Positions 9,691 through 18,020 of a DNA stretch of 54,526 nt are shown one piece after another; the first letter of the stretch is position 1, and each line of letters starts with the position of its first letter. The position numbers and the translations under genes are program-made. The notes under the pieces were generated by a model. It had not been told where the DNA came from and searched no databases. It was given only the letters and a program-made list of their open reading frames with translations. Source of the DNA: Desulfovibrio sp. (GTDB lineage Bacteria; Desulfobacterota; Desulfovibrionia; Desulfovibrionales; Desulfovibrionaceae); contig JAITGC010000014.1 in the NCBI GenBank assembly GCA_031280915.1, positions 1-54,526 of the forward strand. The letters are read 5' to 3'.

Positions 9691-10167
9691 ATGGATCCGA
9701 CTCAGAAAAAACAGGACGACGAACTCCTTCAACTGGTCACCTTCAGTATCGGAGAAGAAGAATTTGGGGTCAACATTCTCAAGGTGCAGGAAATCATCCG
9801 CACCATGGAGATTACCAGAGTTCCCCGCGCGCCGGAATTTGTCGAGGGCGTCATCAACCTTCGCGGCAAGGTGATACCCATTATTGACCTGCGCCGCCGT
9901 TTCGGGCTAACTCCAAAACCGCATGATAAAAACACCCGGATCATCGTAATTGAAATTAACAATATCATTGTCGGCTTTGTGGTGGACGCGGTCTCCGAGG
10001 TGCTTCGCATTCCAACCAGCACGGTGGAGCCGCCGCCGCCTGTCGTCGCCGGCATGGATTCGGACTACATCAGCGGAGTCGGTAAATTGCAGAACCGTTT
10101 GCTGATTATGCTTGATCTGGACAAACTCCTTTCCAATGACGATATGGAATTGCTGAGCACAATGTGA
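9691..10167 (+). CDS. cheW: CheW-type chemotaxis coupling protein
   Basis: 158 residues, one CheW domain. It bridges chemoreceptors and CheA in the cytoplasmic signalling array. Typical stretches are TFSIGEEEFGVNILKVQEI near residue 12, RGKVIPIIDLRRRFGL near 60 and DAVSEVLRIP near 95. ATG at 9691 is preceded by GGAG. Acidic, Q/D-rich first ten residues. No cheA or receptor gene is adjacent; the next gene is a YcaO protein after a strong hairpin (10174-10224). A second coupler, cheV, is at 27477. Confidence 0.92.
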   Translation: MDPTQKKQDDELLQLVTFSIGEEEFGVNILKVQEIIRTMEITRVPRAPEFVEGVINLRGKVIPIIDLRRRFGLTPKPHDKNTRIIVIEINNIIVGFVVDAVSEVLRIPTSTVEPPPPVVAGMDSDYISGVGKLQNRLLIMLDLDKLLSNDDMELLSTM

Positions 10168-10173
10168 CTCTTT

Positions 10174-10224
10174 CGGCCTTGTTTCCGGAATCCGCGACCC
10201 GTGCCGATTTCGGAAACAAGGCCG
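10174..10224 (+). other. Long perfect hairpin between cheW and ycaO
   Basis: The arms 10174-10192 and 10206-10224 pair over 19 bp (outer 14 bp perfect, CGGCCTTGTTTCCG / CGGAAACAAGGCCG, then one G-U and four Watson-Crick pairs) around a 13-base loop. No T-run follows on either strand, so it is not a classical terminator. Its position 7 bases after the cheW stop and 11 before the chosen ycaO ATG suggests an mRNA-stability or attenuation element. Confidence 0.7.
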
Positions 10225-10235
10225 CAAAAACGCCG

Positions 10236-11978
10236 ATGCACAGTCAAAACATTCCTCTCATCCGCCTTTCCTCCTGCAAAAAGGGTTATACGCGCGATCT
10301 CGACAAGGCCGTGGCCCCCGCCGACACCATAGGCCGCGTCCGGGAGAGACTTGCCGCCAGCGGGCTGGATATCCTCGCCGAGACCAGACGCGTCGATGTC
10401 GGCCGTCTCGGCATACCCGTCTATCTGAGCGTTTGCGGCGCTGATGCGCGCAAAATTATGCCCACACGCAAACAAATGGGTAAAGGCGCCTCACCGGAAC
10501 AGGCAATGGCCTCCGCGCTCATGGAACTTATAGAACGCTACTCCTTTTTCAGCTTCTGGGAGCAAAAGCCGCACATGGCTAAACTGACCTGGAGCGAAGC
10601 TGAATCCCGTTTCGGGGACGACATGCTGCCCCTTCAAGCCATGCCGTTTTCGGTGGACGACACGCTGGACGCTGAACAGGCGCGCCGTGTACTCGACGTC
10701 ATACCCTGGCTGTTCTACCCGGCGACGCATCTACAAAGCGGCCGCGTCACCTGGCTGCCCCTTGACTGGTTCAAGCTGCTCGGTGAATTCAACGGCACCT
10801 CCGCCGGCAATACGCCGGAAGAATCCCTGTTGCAGGGAATAAGCGAGCTTGTGGAACGCCACGTCTGCTGCGTGATTGACCGCCGTCGCCCGCCGACGCC
10901 GACCATCGATGCGACGGACTGCAATGACCCTTCCCTCCGGGCGCTTTTGTCCGCATTTGAAAAAAACGGCGTGAAGCTGATCCTCAAAGATTTCTCCCTG
11001 GATATGCCTCTGCCCACTGTGGGCGCCGTCGCATGGGATCCCGCCACATTTCCGGAACGTTCGGAAATCGTTTTCACAGCCGGCACGGCCTCCACGCCGG
11101 CAAAAGCGGCCATACGGGCCGTCACTGAAGTGGCGCAACTCGCTGGCGACTTTTGCACCGGGGCCTGCTATGAAGCCTCCGGCCTGCCCAAATTTACCTC
11201 CCCCGAAGAAATCGAATGGCTTTTGCAAGGCCCTGTGGCGCGGCTTTCGCAACTGCCGAACGTGGAAAACAACGACATCCGCGAAGAACTCATGGCTGTT
11301 CTGCGCGGCCTCAGCCCCCTGGAGGCCTATGCAGCGGAAACAACGCACCCGCTGATTGGCATAGCCGCCCATTACTGCATGGTTCCTGGCCTTGCCTTCC
11401 GCGAGCGCGACCGCAATCAGAGCCTCGGCCTTTTTGTGGGACGCAAACTCATTGAGGAAGGCGAAGAAAATCAAGTCGCCGCCGGGCTCAAAACCCTTGC
11501 CAAATGTTATCCCGATGCGCATTTTCTGCCCTTTTTCAAAGGGATGCTGGCCATGCGCCTCCAAGATTTCACCACAGCGCACCGGCACTTTCTCAAGGCC
11601 CTCCCCGCGCAGCCCGATGCGGATTCAGCCGCCCTGACGGCTTTTTACGCGGGCTATGTGAAAACTCTGGAAAACCACTGGCAGGACGCCTTGCCCATGC
11701 TCGACAAAGCTTTCCAGCTTTGTCCCGAAATGAAAGAGTACGCGAATCTGCTCGGCGTAGCCCATTTCAGGGCGGGCAATTTTGAAGAAGCCGCGCGGGC
11801 GTTCACAGCGGCACTCAAAATCGACAAGGGTTCCGTCATGGATATAGCCAATCTTGGCCTATGCCGAAAATTTCTGGGAGAAAAAGAAGAAGCCGCCCGC
11901 CTGTTGCGCGCCGCCCTTGAAATTGACCCGTCCCTTGCCTTCGCGCGGGAACACCTTGAAAAACTGGAGAAGGAATAA
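10236..11978 (+). CDS. YcaO-domain protein with C-terminal TPR repeats
   Basis: About 580 residues. The N-terminal two thirds is a YcaO domain, an ATP-using fold that activates amide bonds; the glutamate/arginine ATP-site motifs are visible as ALMELIERY (about 90) and GISELVERH (about 205). The last 150 residues form tetratricopeptide helices (for example ALPMLDKAFQLCPEMKEYANL). There is no PxPxP tail of the azoline-forming type. E. coli YcaO, tied to ribosomal protein S12 modification, also has a C-terminal helical repeat region, so a housekeeping role is possible. I prefer ATG at 10236: the upstream GTG at 10164 overlaps the cheW stop and would put the 19-bp hairpin inside the coding region. 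No precursor peptide, TfuA or dehydrogenase gene is nearby, so thiazoline-natural-product synthesis is not supported. Confidence 0.85.
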   Translation: MHSQNIPLIRLSSCKKGYTRDLDKAVAPADTIGRVRERLAASGLDILAETRRVDVGRLGIPVYLSVCGADARKIMPTRKQMGKGASPEQAMASALMELIERYSFFSFWEQKPHMAKLTWSEAESRFGDDMLPLQAMPFSVDDTLDAEQARRVLDVIPWLFYPATHLQSGRVTWLPLDWFKLLGEFNGTSAGNTPEESLLQGISELVERHVCCVIDRRRPPTPTIDATDCNDPSLRALLSAFEKNGVKLILKDFSLDMPLPTVGAVAWDPATFPERSEIVFTAGTASTPAKAAIRAVTEVAQLAGDFCTGACYEASGLPKFTSPEEIEWLLQGPVARLSQLPNVENNDIREELMAVLRGLSPLEAYAAETTHPLIGIAAHYCMVPGLAFRERDRNQSLGLFVGRKLIEEGEENQVAAGLKTLAKCYPDAHFLPFFKGMLAMRLQDFTTAHRHFLKALPAQPDADSAALTAFYAGYVKTLENHWQDALPMLDKAFQLCPEMKEYANLLGVAHFRAGNFEEAARAFTAALKIDKGSVMDIANLGLCRKFLGEKEEAARLLRAALEIDPSLAFAREHLEKLEKE

Positions 11979-11986
11979 CCCTTCTT

Positions 11987-12847
11987 TCAACTCCAGACAA
12001 GCGCAACCCATTCTCCGTCATGAAGGCGTCTCGCCTTCGGCATACCTTCCGCCGCATAGGCGGCTTCCACACTGTCAGCCTGTTTTTCGAGGATGCCGGA
12101 AAGCAACAGGCAGCCGTCTCCGGCGAGCGCCTGAGTAATCTCCGTCGCGAGTTCCCTCAAAGGCCCGGCCAGAATATTGGACAGTATCACGTCGTAAGGC
12201 TTGTCAGCGGCCTCTTCCGCCGCGCATTCCATGCCGCCTGTGACGATCTTGAAATCCCCGGCCTCGTTAAGCGCCCTGTTTTTCAAGGCATTATCCACCG
12301 CAACAGGGTCAATATCCAGCGCGAGGCCGGAAAGACCGCTTTTTGCGCAGGCTATGGCCAAAATGCCTGTGCCTGTGCCGATATCCAAAAACCTCTGCCC
12401 CGGACGTATGCGGCCCGAATCCAGCAGGTCACCCAAGGCGCTCAGGCACAGGGCCGTCGTGGCGTGATGCCCGGTGCCAAACGCGCTCCCAGGTTCAATG
12501 ACGACAGGCGTCCGGCCCGCGCAGTCATGCCGCCGCACCAACCAGGGCGGCAACACCACAAAACGTGAGCCGCATTCAACAGGAGTGAAGTATTCCCTCC
12601 AGGAGGCGAGCCAGTCGCGATCTTCCGTTTCCGTCAGACGGCAGACGGCTTCCGGCATGTTTTCCCGGACAGCGTCCCGCACTTTCAGAATATAGCCGAT
12701 ATGCCCGCTACCGACGCGAAAGAGCGTTTCGCCCTCGGAAATATCCCGCTCTTCCCATCCGCAGGAGGCATACATGGCAAGGATTCCGCCGAGCCTTTCG
12801 GCGTCGGCCGCACACACCGATATATCCAGATAAAAACAAGATTTCAT
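11987..12847 (-). CDS. prmA: Ribosomal protein L11 methyltransferase
   Basis: 286 residues. SAM-dependent enzyme that methylates ribosomal protein L11. The N-terminal substrate-binding part (about 1-105) is followed by the conserved FGTGHHATT (about 145), SAM motif I DIGTGTGILAIA (about 172) and motif IV SNILAGPL (about 236). ATG at 12847. It converges with the YcaO gene (8-base gap) and diverges from the small glycine-zipper gene. Length and motifs agree with PrmA throughout. Confidence 0.93.
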   Translation of the reverse strand: MKSCFYLDISVCAADAERLGGILAMYASCGWEERDISEGETLFRVGSGHIGYILKVRDAVRENMPEAVCRLTETEDRDWLASWREYFTPVECGSRFVVLPPWLVRRHDCAGRTPVVIEPGSAFGTGHHATTALCLSALGDLLDSGRIRPGQRFLDIGTGTGILAIACAKSGLSGLALDIDPVAVDNALKNRALNEAGDFKIVTGGMECAAEEAADKPYDVILSNILAGPLRELATEITQALAGDGCLLLSGILEKQADSVEAAYAAEGMPKARRLHDGEWVALVWS

Positions 12848-13032
12848 GTCCTTTGACTAGCTCCGGCGAACTTGTCTGTCAAGAAGGGCGCGGCTGCCCC
12901 CCACAAAACGGAATACGCCCGCCCAATGGCCGTGGTACAAGAGACTTTTCCCGATTCGTTGCGAAAATTCTTCTCCAGGGCATTATCACTTCATCAGAAA
13001 TGCCGATAAGCAGATATAGCAGAGGAGAAAAC

Positions 13033-13269
13033 ATGAAACGCATTCTGATGGCGGCCCTGCTGTTTACAACGCTTTTGGCGGGCGCGGGCTGCACCAACAT
13101 GAGCAGGACACAGCAGGCCATTGTGAGCGGCGCCCTGATCGGCGCGGCGGGCGGAGCCGGCATGGCCATGATCGCCGGAGGCGCTGCAACCACCAGCATT
13201 GTGGCGGGCGCCGTCATGGGTGGGCTTGGCGGCGGTATCCTGGCGAACCAAAATCCGGGCTATCAATAA
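13033..13269 (+). CDS. Small secreted glycine-zipper protein, probable lipoprotein
   Basis: 78 residues. ATG at 13033 has a clear GAGGAG seven bases upstream; the frame is open further upstream but with no other plausible start. Residues 1-19 form a signal peptide ending LLAGAGC; the residue three before the cysteine is glycine rather than the usual leucine, so lipidation is probable but not certain. The rest is a Gly/Ala-rich segment (SGALIGAAGGAGMAMIAGG) with GxxxG spacing, as in glycine-zipper outer-membrane lipoproteins. No specific function is claimed. Confidence 0.75.
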   Translation: MKRILMAALLFTTLLAGAGCTNMSRTQQAIVSGALIGAAGGAGMAMIAGGAATTSIVAGAVMGGLGGGILANQNPGYQ

Positions 13270-13276
13270 ACTACAT

Positions 13277-13308
13277 CTTTCATCCGCCGCTGAAAGCAGA
13301 AATTTTTT
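13277..13308 (+). terminator. Possible weak terminator after the glycine-zipper gene
   Basis: A six-bp stem CTTTCA / TGAAAG (loop of 8) starts 7 bases after the stop codon, and a T6 run follows after a 6-base gap. The short stem and displaced T-run make it weak. Confidence 0.35.
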
Positions 13309-13317
13309 AAAAGCTTC

Positions 13318-13352
13318 CCGGCCTTGCGGAAACCGCAGAACAAGAAGGCCGG
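13318..13352 (+). other. Compound hairpin upstream of neuB
   Basis: Outer arms CCGGCCTT (13318-13325) and AAGGCCGG (13345-13352) pair perfectly over 8 bp, enclosing a second small stem GCGG-AAA-CCGC (13326-13336). No T-run follows. It ends 62 bases before the neuB ATG and may be a leader or processing element. Confidence 0.55.
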
Positions 13353-13414
13353 CACTGCCCTTATTGACCCACAGCGGGCCTTGTTGTAAAAACATGCCAG
13401 CCGAGGTCAATCCC

Positions 13415-14476
13415 ATGAAACTTGCCGACATCTTCGCGTGCCCCAAACCGGAAAAGACCATTCCCATGCCCTGTGTCATCGCCGAGGCCGGGGTTAACCA
13501 TGAAGGGAACATGGACATCGCCAAGCGTCTTGTGGCCGAGGCGGCCGAAGGCGGAGCCGATGCCGTGAAATTTCAGACGTACAAGGCAGGCGCCCTTGCC
13601 TCCAAGGATTCCCCAGCATATTGGGATACGGACAAGGAACCCACCAAAAGCCAGTATGAACTTTTCAAAAAACATGACTCCTTTTGGAAAAAGGAATTCG
13701 AAGCCCTGAAAAAATGTTGCGAAGCCGAAGGAATCATTTTTCTTTCCACCCCCTTTGACGTGGAGAGTGCGCATTTTCTCAATGATCTCATGGATGTTTT
13801 TAAAATTTCGTCCTCGGACATCACCAACAAGCCCTTTATTCGCTTCCTGTGTGATTTCGGGAAACCCATACTGCTTTCCACCGGCGCGGCCCATTTGCAC
13901 GAAATCGCGGAAGCAGTGGAATGGATTGAGGAAAAAGGCAGTCCCCTGGCTTTGATGCACTGTGTTCTGAACTATCCCACAGCCGACGAAAACGCGGCCT
14001 TGGGGATGATTCCGGCTCTCAAACGGCATTTCCCGGAATATGTCATCGGTTACTCCGACCACACCCTGCCCAGGGACATGCACATTCTTGAGACCGCCGT
14101 GCTGCTGGGCGCGCGCGTGCTGGAAAAACATTTCACCCACGACAAAAATCTGCCCGGCAATGATCATTATCACGCTATGGACAAGAATGATTTGCGGCGT
14201 TTTTTGCAGCGACTTCAATTGACCTTGACCTCCATCGGCGAATTCAGTCTGCGTGCCCTGCCCCAAGAAGAGCCGGCCAGGGCGCACGCGCGCCGCTCTC
14301 TGGTAACGGCGCGCGCCGTCAACGCCGGGCGGCGACTCAGCCCGAAAGACCTGACCTGGAAACGGCCGGCCCACGGCATTTCACCACGCAACTACGACGA
14401 AGTGCTCACCATGTGTGCCCGGCGCGATCTGCCGGAAGACACGGTACTTGTCTGGGCTGACCTCGACAAACCGTAG
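13415..14476 (+). CDS. neuB: N-acetylneuraminate (nonulosonate) synthase family protein, NeuB
   Basis: 353 residues. NeuB-family enzymes condense phosphoenolpyruvate with an N-acetylated hexosamine derivative to give sialic, legionaminic or pseudaminic acid. Visible motifs: IAEAGVNHEGN near the N terminus, DAVKFQTYKA (about 50), STPFDVESA (about 115), IGYSDHTLP (about 210), EKHFTHDKNLPGNDHYHAM (about 245), and a C-terminal SAF-like domain (from about 285, RSLVTARAVNAGRRLSPKDL). ATG at 13415 chosen for GAGG upstream; ATG at 13394 lacks a ribosome site. It is 3 bases from the next gene, an LIC12162-type transferase. Which nonulosonate is made cannot be told, since no neuA/neuC, pseB or leg genes are visible. 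Confidence 0.88.
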   Translation: MKLADIFACPKPEKTIPMPCVIAEAGVNHEGNMDIAKRLVAEAAEGGADAVKFQTYKAGALASKDSPAYWDTDKEPTKSQYELFKKHDSFWKKEFEALKKCCEAEGIIFLSTPFDVESAHFLNDLMDVFKISSSDITNKPFIRFLCDFGKPILLSTGAAHLHEIAEAVEWIEEKGSPLALMHCVLNYPTADENAALGMIPALKRHFPEYVIGYSDHTLPRDMHILETAVLLGARVLEKHFTHDKNLPGNDHYHAMDKNDLRRFLQRLQLTLTSIGEFSLRALPQEEPARAHARRSLVTARAVNAGRRLSPKDLTWKRPAHGISPRNYDEVLTMCARRDLPEDTVLVWADLDKP

Positions 14477-14479
14477 CCT

Positions 14480-16177
14480 ATGACAAAAATTTTGGTGCTG
14501 GGAGCCATGCCCGAAGGGGCGGATCCACGGAATTGCCTTGCCGCCGGGCCTTGGTGTTTCGCCAACAGGGAGTATCTTTTTCCCGACTGGGAAAAACGCT
14601 TCACCTTTGGGCCAGACCCCCTGCGCGACCCGGATTGTCTGAAATTGTGCGCCAGACAGGCTTTGAGCATCTATGCCGAAGCGCTGCCCGCCTTGGCGGC
14701 CGAACTTTGTCCAGGCAACACCCTGCCCCGGAGTTATTGGGAAACCCTGCTCACGCCGTGGGGTACAAACATCGCTCAACAGATAGCTGAACGCTGGGCG
14801 CGCGTTACGGCCATGAATCGTCTTTGGGGCCATGAACCATTGCGTGTGCCCCTGCTGCCGCAGCAGTGCTCCTTCAGCTTTGCCGCTGAGCACGATTTTA
14901 CCCTCCACGGCGCGCTGAACGCTGCTTTCAACCACTGGCTCCTCTCCCGCCTGTTGGAAGCCGCCTGGCCCAAAGCCTGGCAAAAAGAAATTCTGTCTCC
15001 CGTCAACGAACGGTGTGACCCGCAAAAAAACCGCCCGACACTGAAGGCCTGCTTGCGGCAAGGCGCGCGTAGTCTTGCCTTGCGCTTACCCTGCCCTCCC
15101 CTCAAAGGGATAAGCTTGGCCCAGAGCCTGCGTTTTTCCCTGGCTTTATTACATACAAGCGGGGGGAAAGATCATTCCCTTTCCCCGGAAGCCGTTTTTG
15201 AAGAAGCAATGCCGCGAATCGCCCTGCCCTTGCCGGTTCTGCCCATTTTTCTCGCGACCTTGCCGCAAAGCCTGCGCGCATTGGAACACCCCAGGACTTT
15301 ACGCGCGACGCGCGCTCCCCGCCTGCGTATTGCGAGCATCCGCGCCTATGAGGATGCACAATATCGTCAACAGTTGGCTGTCTGGCGCGGGCAGGGCCAT
15401 CGCCTCATGTACGCGCAACACGGCGCCGGTTACGGCCAGACCGTGACAGGCTGCCAGACGGCCGCCGTGGAGTACAGCCAGCACGCCTTCATTACCTGGG
15501 GCTGGCGTCGGCACACCGGTCTGCGCGGCAACTTCATCCCCCTGCCCTATCCGCAACTCACCCGTATTGCCGACAAACATCACGGCGACACAGGCGATCT
15601 CATTTTTGTGGGCACGGAGATGCCGCTTTTCCCTTACAGACTGGATGGCTGGCCAACGCCTTTGCAGGTGCTCGACTATCGTCGGGACAAGGCGCGCTTC
15701 TTCACGGCTCTGGGCGATACTCTGCGCGACCGCAGTTTGTACCGTCCCTATTTCTCCGTGCCGGGTTCCCTCATGGACGCTGACTGGCTTTTGCCGCAAT
15801 TTTCCCAACTGCGCCTGTGCACAGGTCCCCTGACCGAACGGCTGCTTTCTTGCCGCCTTCTCGTTCTGGACCATCCGGGCACCACCATGCTGGAAGCCTT
15901 GGCCGCCAATGTGCCCATGCTGCTGTACTGGTCGCGCCAAGCATGGCCCCTTGCGCAGAAGAGTGAAATTATGCTTGACGAGCTTGCGGATGCCGGTATA
16001 TGGCATCCCACACCGGAGAAAGCCGCCACCGCCGCAAAACGCGTCTTTGACCATCCTTCGACCTGGTGGAAAAGCGTCACCGTACAGGCGACGCGCCGTC
16101 GCTATTGCGCCGAATACGCCCTGACGGCACGGAACGACGAAAACCGACAATGGATTGAGACACTCAGAAAATTGTGA
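14480..16177 (+). CDS. LIC12162-type putative surface-sugar transferase
   Basis: 565 residues. It resembles the LIC12162 family of putative transferases found in O-antigen or nonulosonate gene clusters. The C-terminal half looks like a GT-B glycosyltransferase donor domain: LLVLDHPGTTMLEALAANVP (about 456-475) has the D-x-x-G-T-T-x-x-E-A pattern. The middle has MYAQHGAGYGQ (about 309), which could be an acceptor or catalytic loop. No signal peptide or membrane helix. The start codon is 3 bases after the neuB stop, so the pair is co-translated. It may transfer the NeuB product or a related sugar onto a surface glycan or protein; that is inference from context. Confidence 0.65.
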   Translation: MTKILVLGAMPEGADPRNCLAAGPWCFANREYLFPDWEKRFTFGPDPLRDPDCLKLCARQALSIYAEALPALAAELCPGNTLPRSYWETLLTPWGTNIAQQIAERWARVTAMNRLWGHEPLRVPLLPQQCSFSFAAEHDFTLHGALNAAFNHWLLSRLLEAAWPKAWQKEILSPVNERCDPQKNRPTLKACLRQGARSLALRLPCPPLKGISLAQSLRFSLALLHTSGGKDHSLSPEAVFEEAMPRIALPLPVLPIFLATLPQSLRALEHPRTLRATRAPRLRIASIRAYEDAQYRQQLAVWRGQGHRLMYAQHGAGYGQTVTGCQTAAVEYSQHAFITWGWRRHTGLRGNFIPLPYPQLTRIADKHHGDTGDLIFVGTEMPLFPYRLDGWPTPLQVLDYRRDKARFFTALGDTLRDRSLYRPYFSVPGSLMDADWLLPQFSQLRLCTGPLTERLLSCRLLVLDHPGTTMLEALAANVPMLLYWSRQAWPLAQKSEIMLDELADAGIWHPTPEKAATAAKRVFDHPSTWWKSVTVQATRRRYCAEYALTARNDENRQWIETLRKL

Positions 16178-16184
16178 AACAGAT

Positions 16185-17228
16185 ATGAAACTGACGATAG
16201 TACTGATCAGCACGTTTTTCTTCTTATCAGGCCTTCTTTTGCCCGCCTCATCCTGTTTTGCCGAAAAAGAAGAAGACGCCCTGCGCGAAGCCCAGGAGGC
16301 CATCGACAAGCAGGACTACAGCCGAGCGGCCGCCCTGCTTAATGCGGCTGCCGCCGCCGGCAGCGCCGAAGCGCTGTACGTGCAAGGCGTATTGCTGCTG
16401 GAAGGCAAGGGAGTCAAGGAAGACAAAACGCGCGCCGTCCAACTTTTCCGCCAAGCGGCGGAAAAGGGTGATATCAGCGCCCAGTACGCCTTCGGCGCGG
16501 CGCTGGCCTCGGGCACAGGCATACGCCGTAATTATAAAGAAGCTGCGCGCTGGCTGACCAAGGCTGCTGAACAGGGCGGCCATGCCCTGGCCCAGTACAG
16601 CCTCGGTTATCTCCACGCCCACGGCCGCGGCGTGACCAAAAACGAAGAAGCCGCCATAGACTGGTACAGCAGGGCCGCCAATCAGGGTCTCGCCCAAGCG
16701 CAATATTCCCTGGGCTGGGTATATCTGAACAGCGCCGGGGAAAACCAGAGCGACACCAAGGCCGCCCACTGGTTCAGCCGGGCTGCTGACCAAGACCATG
16801 TCAAGGCCCAAAACAATCTGGCCTATATGTATGCCGAAGGGCGCGGTTATGCGCAAGACCCCGCCAAGGCCGTGCAATGGTATGCCCGTGCAGCCGAACG
16901 CGGCTCTGCCGAAGCCCAGTACAATCTCGGCCTTATGTACGAGCAGGGGCGCGGCGTACCCCAGGATTACAGCAAGGCTGTGGAGTATTACCGCAGATCG
17001 GCGGAGCAGAATGAGCCAGCGGCCCAGTACAGCCTTGGCGTCATGTACGAACAGGGCACAGGAGTGGCACGCAATCTTGGCGAAGCCAACCGTTGGTACA
17101 AGCTGGCCGCTCAAAACGGCGACCCCAACGCCAAGGCTCTGCTGCGTGAGCAGCAAACGCCGCCCGGCAGCGGCGCAGCCCCAAAGAAAACCAAAAATAA
17201 AAATGAACAACAGCGCTCACGGGAGTGA
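16185..17228 (+). CDS. Secreted Sel1-like repeat protein
   Basis: 347 residues. ATG at 16185 opens a signal peptide (hydrophobic to about residue 24, SSCFA cleavage-like site), so the product is periplasmic. The rest consists of about seven 36-residue Sel1-like repeats (pattern AAEQG..AQYSLGYLYAHGRGV..), for example AQYNLGLMYEQGRGVPQDY. The C-terminal tail is low complexity and basic (KKTKNKNEQQRSRE). The start is 8 bases after the transferase stop, so it is in the same transcript as neuB. Such solenoids usually bind partner proteins or peptidoglycan-active complexes; no specific partner is claimed. Confidence 0.85.
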   Translation: MKLTIVLISTFFFLSGLLLPASSCFAEKEEDALREAQEAIDKQDYSRAAALLNAAAAAGSAEALYVQGVLLLEGKGVKEDKTRAVQLFRQAAEKGDISAQYAFGAALASGTGIRRNYKEAARWLTKAAEQGGHALAQYSLGYLHAHGRGVTKNEEAAIDWYSRAANQGLAQAQYSLGWVYLNSAGENQSDTKAAHWFSRAADQDHVKAQNNLAYMYAEGRGYAQDPAKAVQWYARAAERGSAEAQYNLGLMYEQGRGVPQDYSKAVEYYRRSAEQNEPAAQYSLGVMYEQGTGVARNLGEANRWYKLAAQNGDPNAKALLREQQTPPGSGAAPKKTKNKNEQQRSRE

Positions 17229-17258
17229 ACCTTCTTCAATGTTTTGCATCGCTATGCC

Positions 17259-18020
17259 CTACCCGTGAAGCGGTTGCCGGGCATTATCCGCCAAATGCCG
17301 CAGACATTGCCCGACGGAAGCAAAACCCGTCCGCGCTTTTCGCCAGTCAGGCACAGGTCGGGCGCGCCCCTCGTCGTATAAAATCAGTCCATCGGCAAAA
17401 ACGTCCACATCGTCGGGATCATGGGTAATGATGATCGCCGGAATGGTCAGTCCCGCCAGAATCTCCAGCAGCTCCCGGCGCAGTCGTTCACGCAGCAGCG
17501 TGTCCAGCGCGGAAAAAGGCTCATCAAGCAACAAGAGTTCCGGGTCGGCGTTGAGAGCGCGGGCCATTGCTACACGCTGGCGCTGGCCTCCCGAAAGCTC
17601 GTCCGGCCGTAGCCCTGCCAGATTTCCTATACCGAGGCGTTCCAGCACGGCCTGGGCCTTGTCCCGCTCCGCAATGCTGACAAAACGAGGAAAACAGCCC
17701 GTGCGGGCGTAGGCTGCGTTCTGCAAAACGCTCAAGTGCGGGAACAAGGCGTAATCCTGGAACATATAGCCGATACGACGGCGGCGGGCGGACACACTCA
17801 CGCCGGCGGCATCATCGTATAATACCCTGTCGCCAAGACATACGTGCCCGGAATCCGGCTTCACAAGCCCCGCCAGGCAGTGCAGGGTCAGGCTTTTGCC
17901 GGAGCCGGACGGCCCGAAAAAAGCCACGCGTCTCATCTGGGGGGCGATGACGTAATCCACATCCAGAATGAAAGGCGGATGAACTCCGCTGAAATGCTTG
18001 CGCAGCCGTATGGAAATCAT
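17259..18020 (-). CDS. modC: Molybdate ABC transporter ATP-binding protein
   Basis: 253 residues. ATPase of the molybdate importer. Walker A FFGPSGSGKSLTL (about 33), Q-loop in YMFQDYALFPHLS, signature LSGGQRQRVAMARAL (about 135), Walker B LLLLDEPFSALD (about 158), H-loop IITHDPDDV. ATG at 18020 overlaps the modB stop in the ATGA configuration; longer in-frame extensions lie inside modB and are rejected. It is about 100 residues shorter than E. coli ModC because the C-terminal TOBE/Mop molybdate-binding domain is missing. It converges with the Sel1-repeat gene. Confidence 0.9.
   Translation of the reverse strand: MISIRLRKHFSGVHPPFILDVDYVIAPQMRRVAFFGPSGSGKSLTLHCLAGLVKPDSGHVCLGDRVLYDDAAGVSVSARRRRIGYMFQDYALFPHLSVLQNAAYARTGCFPRFVSIAERDKAQAVLERLGIGNLAGLRPDELSGGQRQRVAMARALNADPELLLLDEPFSALDTLLRERLRRELLEILAGLTIPAIIITHDPDDVDVFADGLILYDEGRARPVPDWRKARTGFASVGQCLRHLADNARQPLHG

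Noticed and set aside
10164-10235. GTG start for the YcaO gene overlapping the cheW stop
   Set aside because: It would translate through the 19-bp hairpin, and the extra 24 residues show no family resemblance.
11987-12013. Terminator between the convergent YcaO gene and prmA
   Set aside because: The gap is 8 bases and no stem plus T-run is seen; the transcripts probably overlap.
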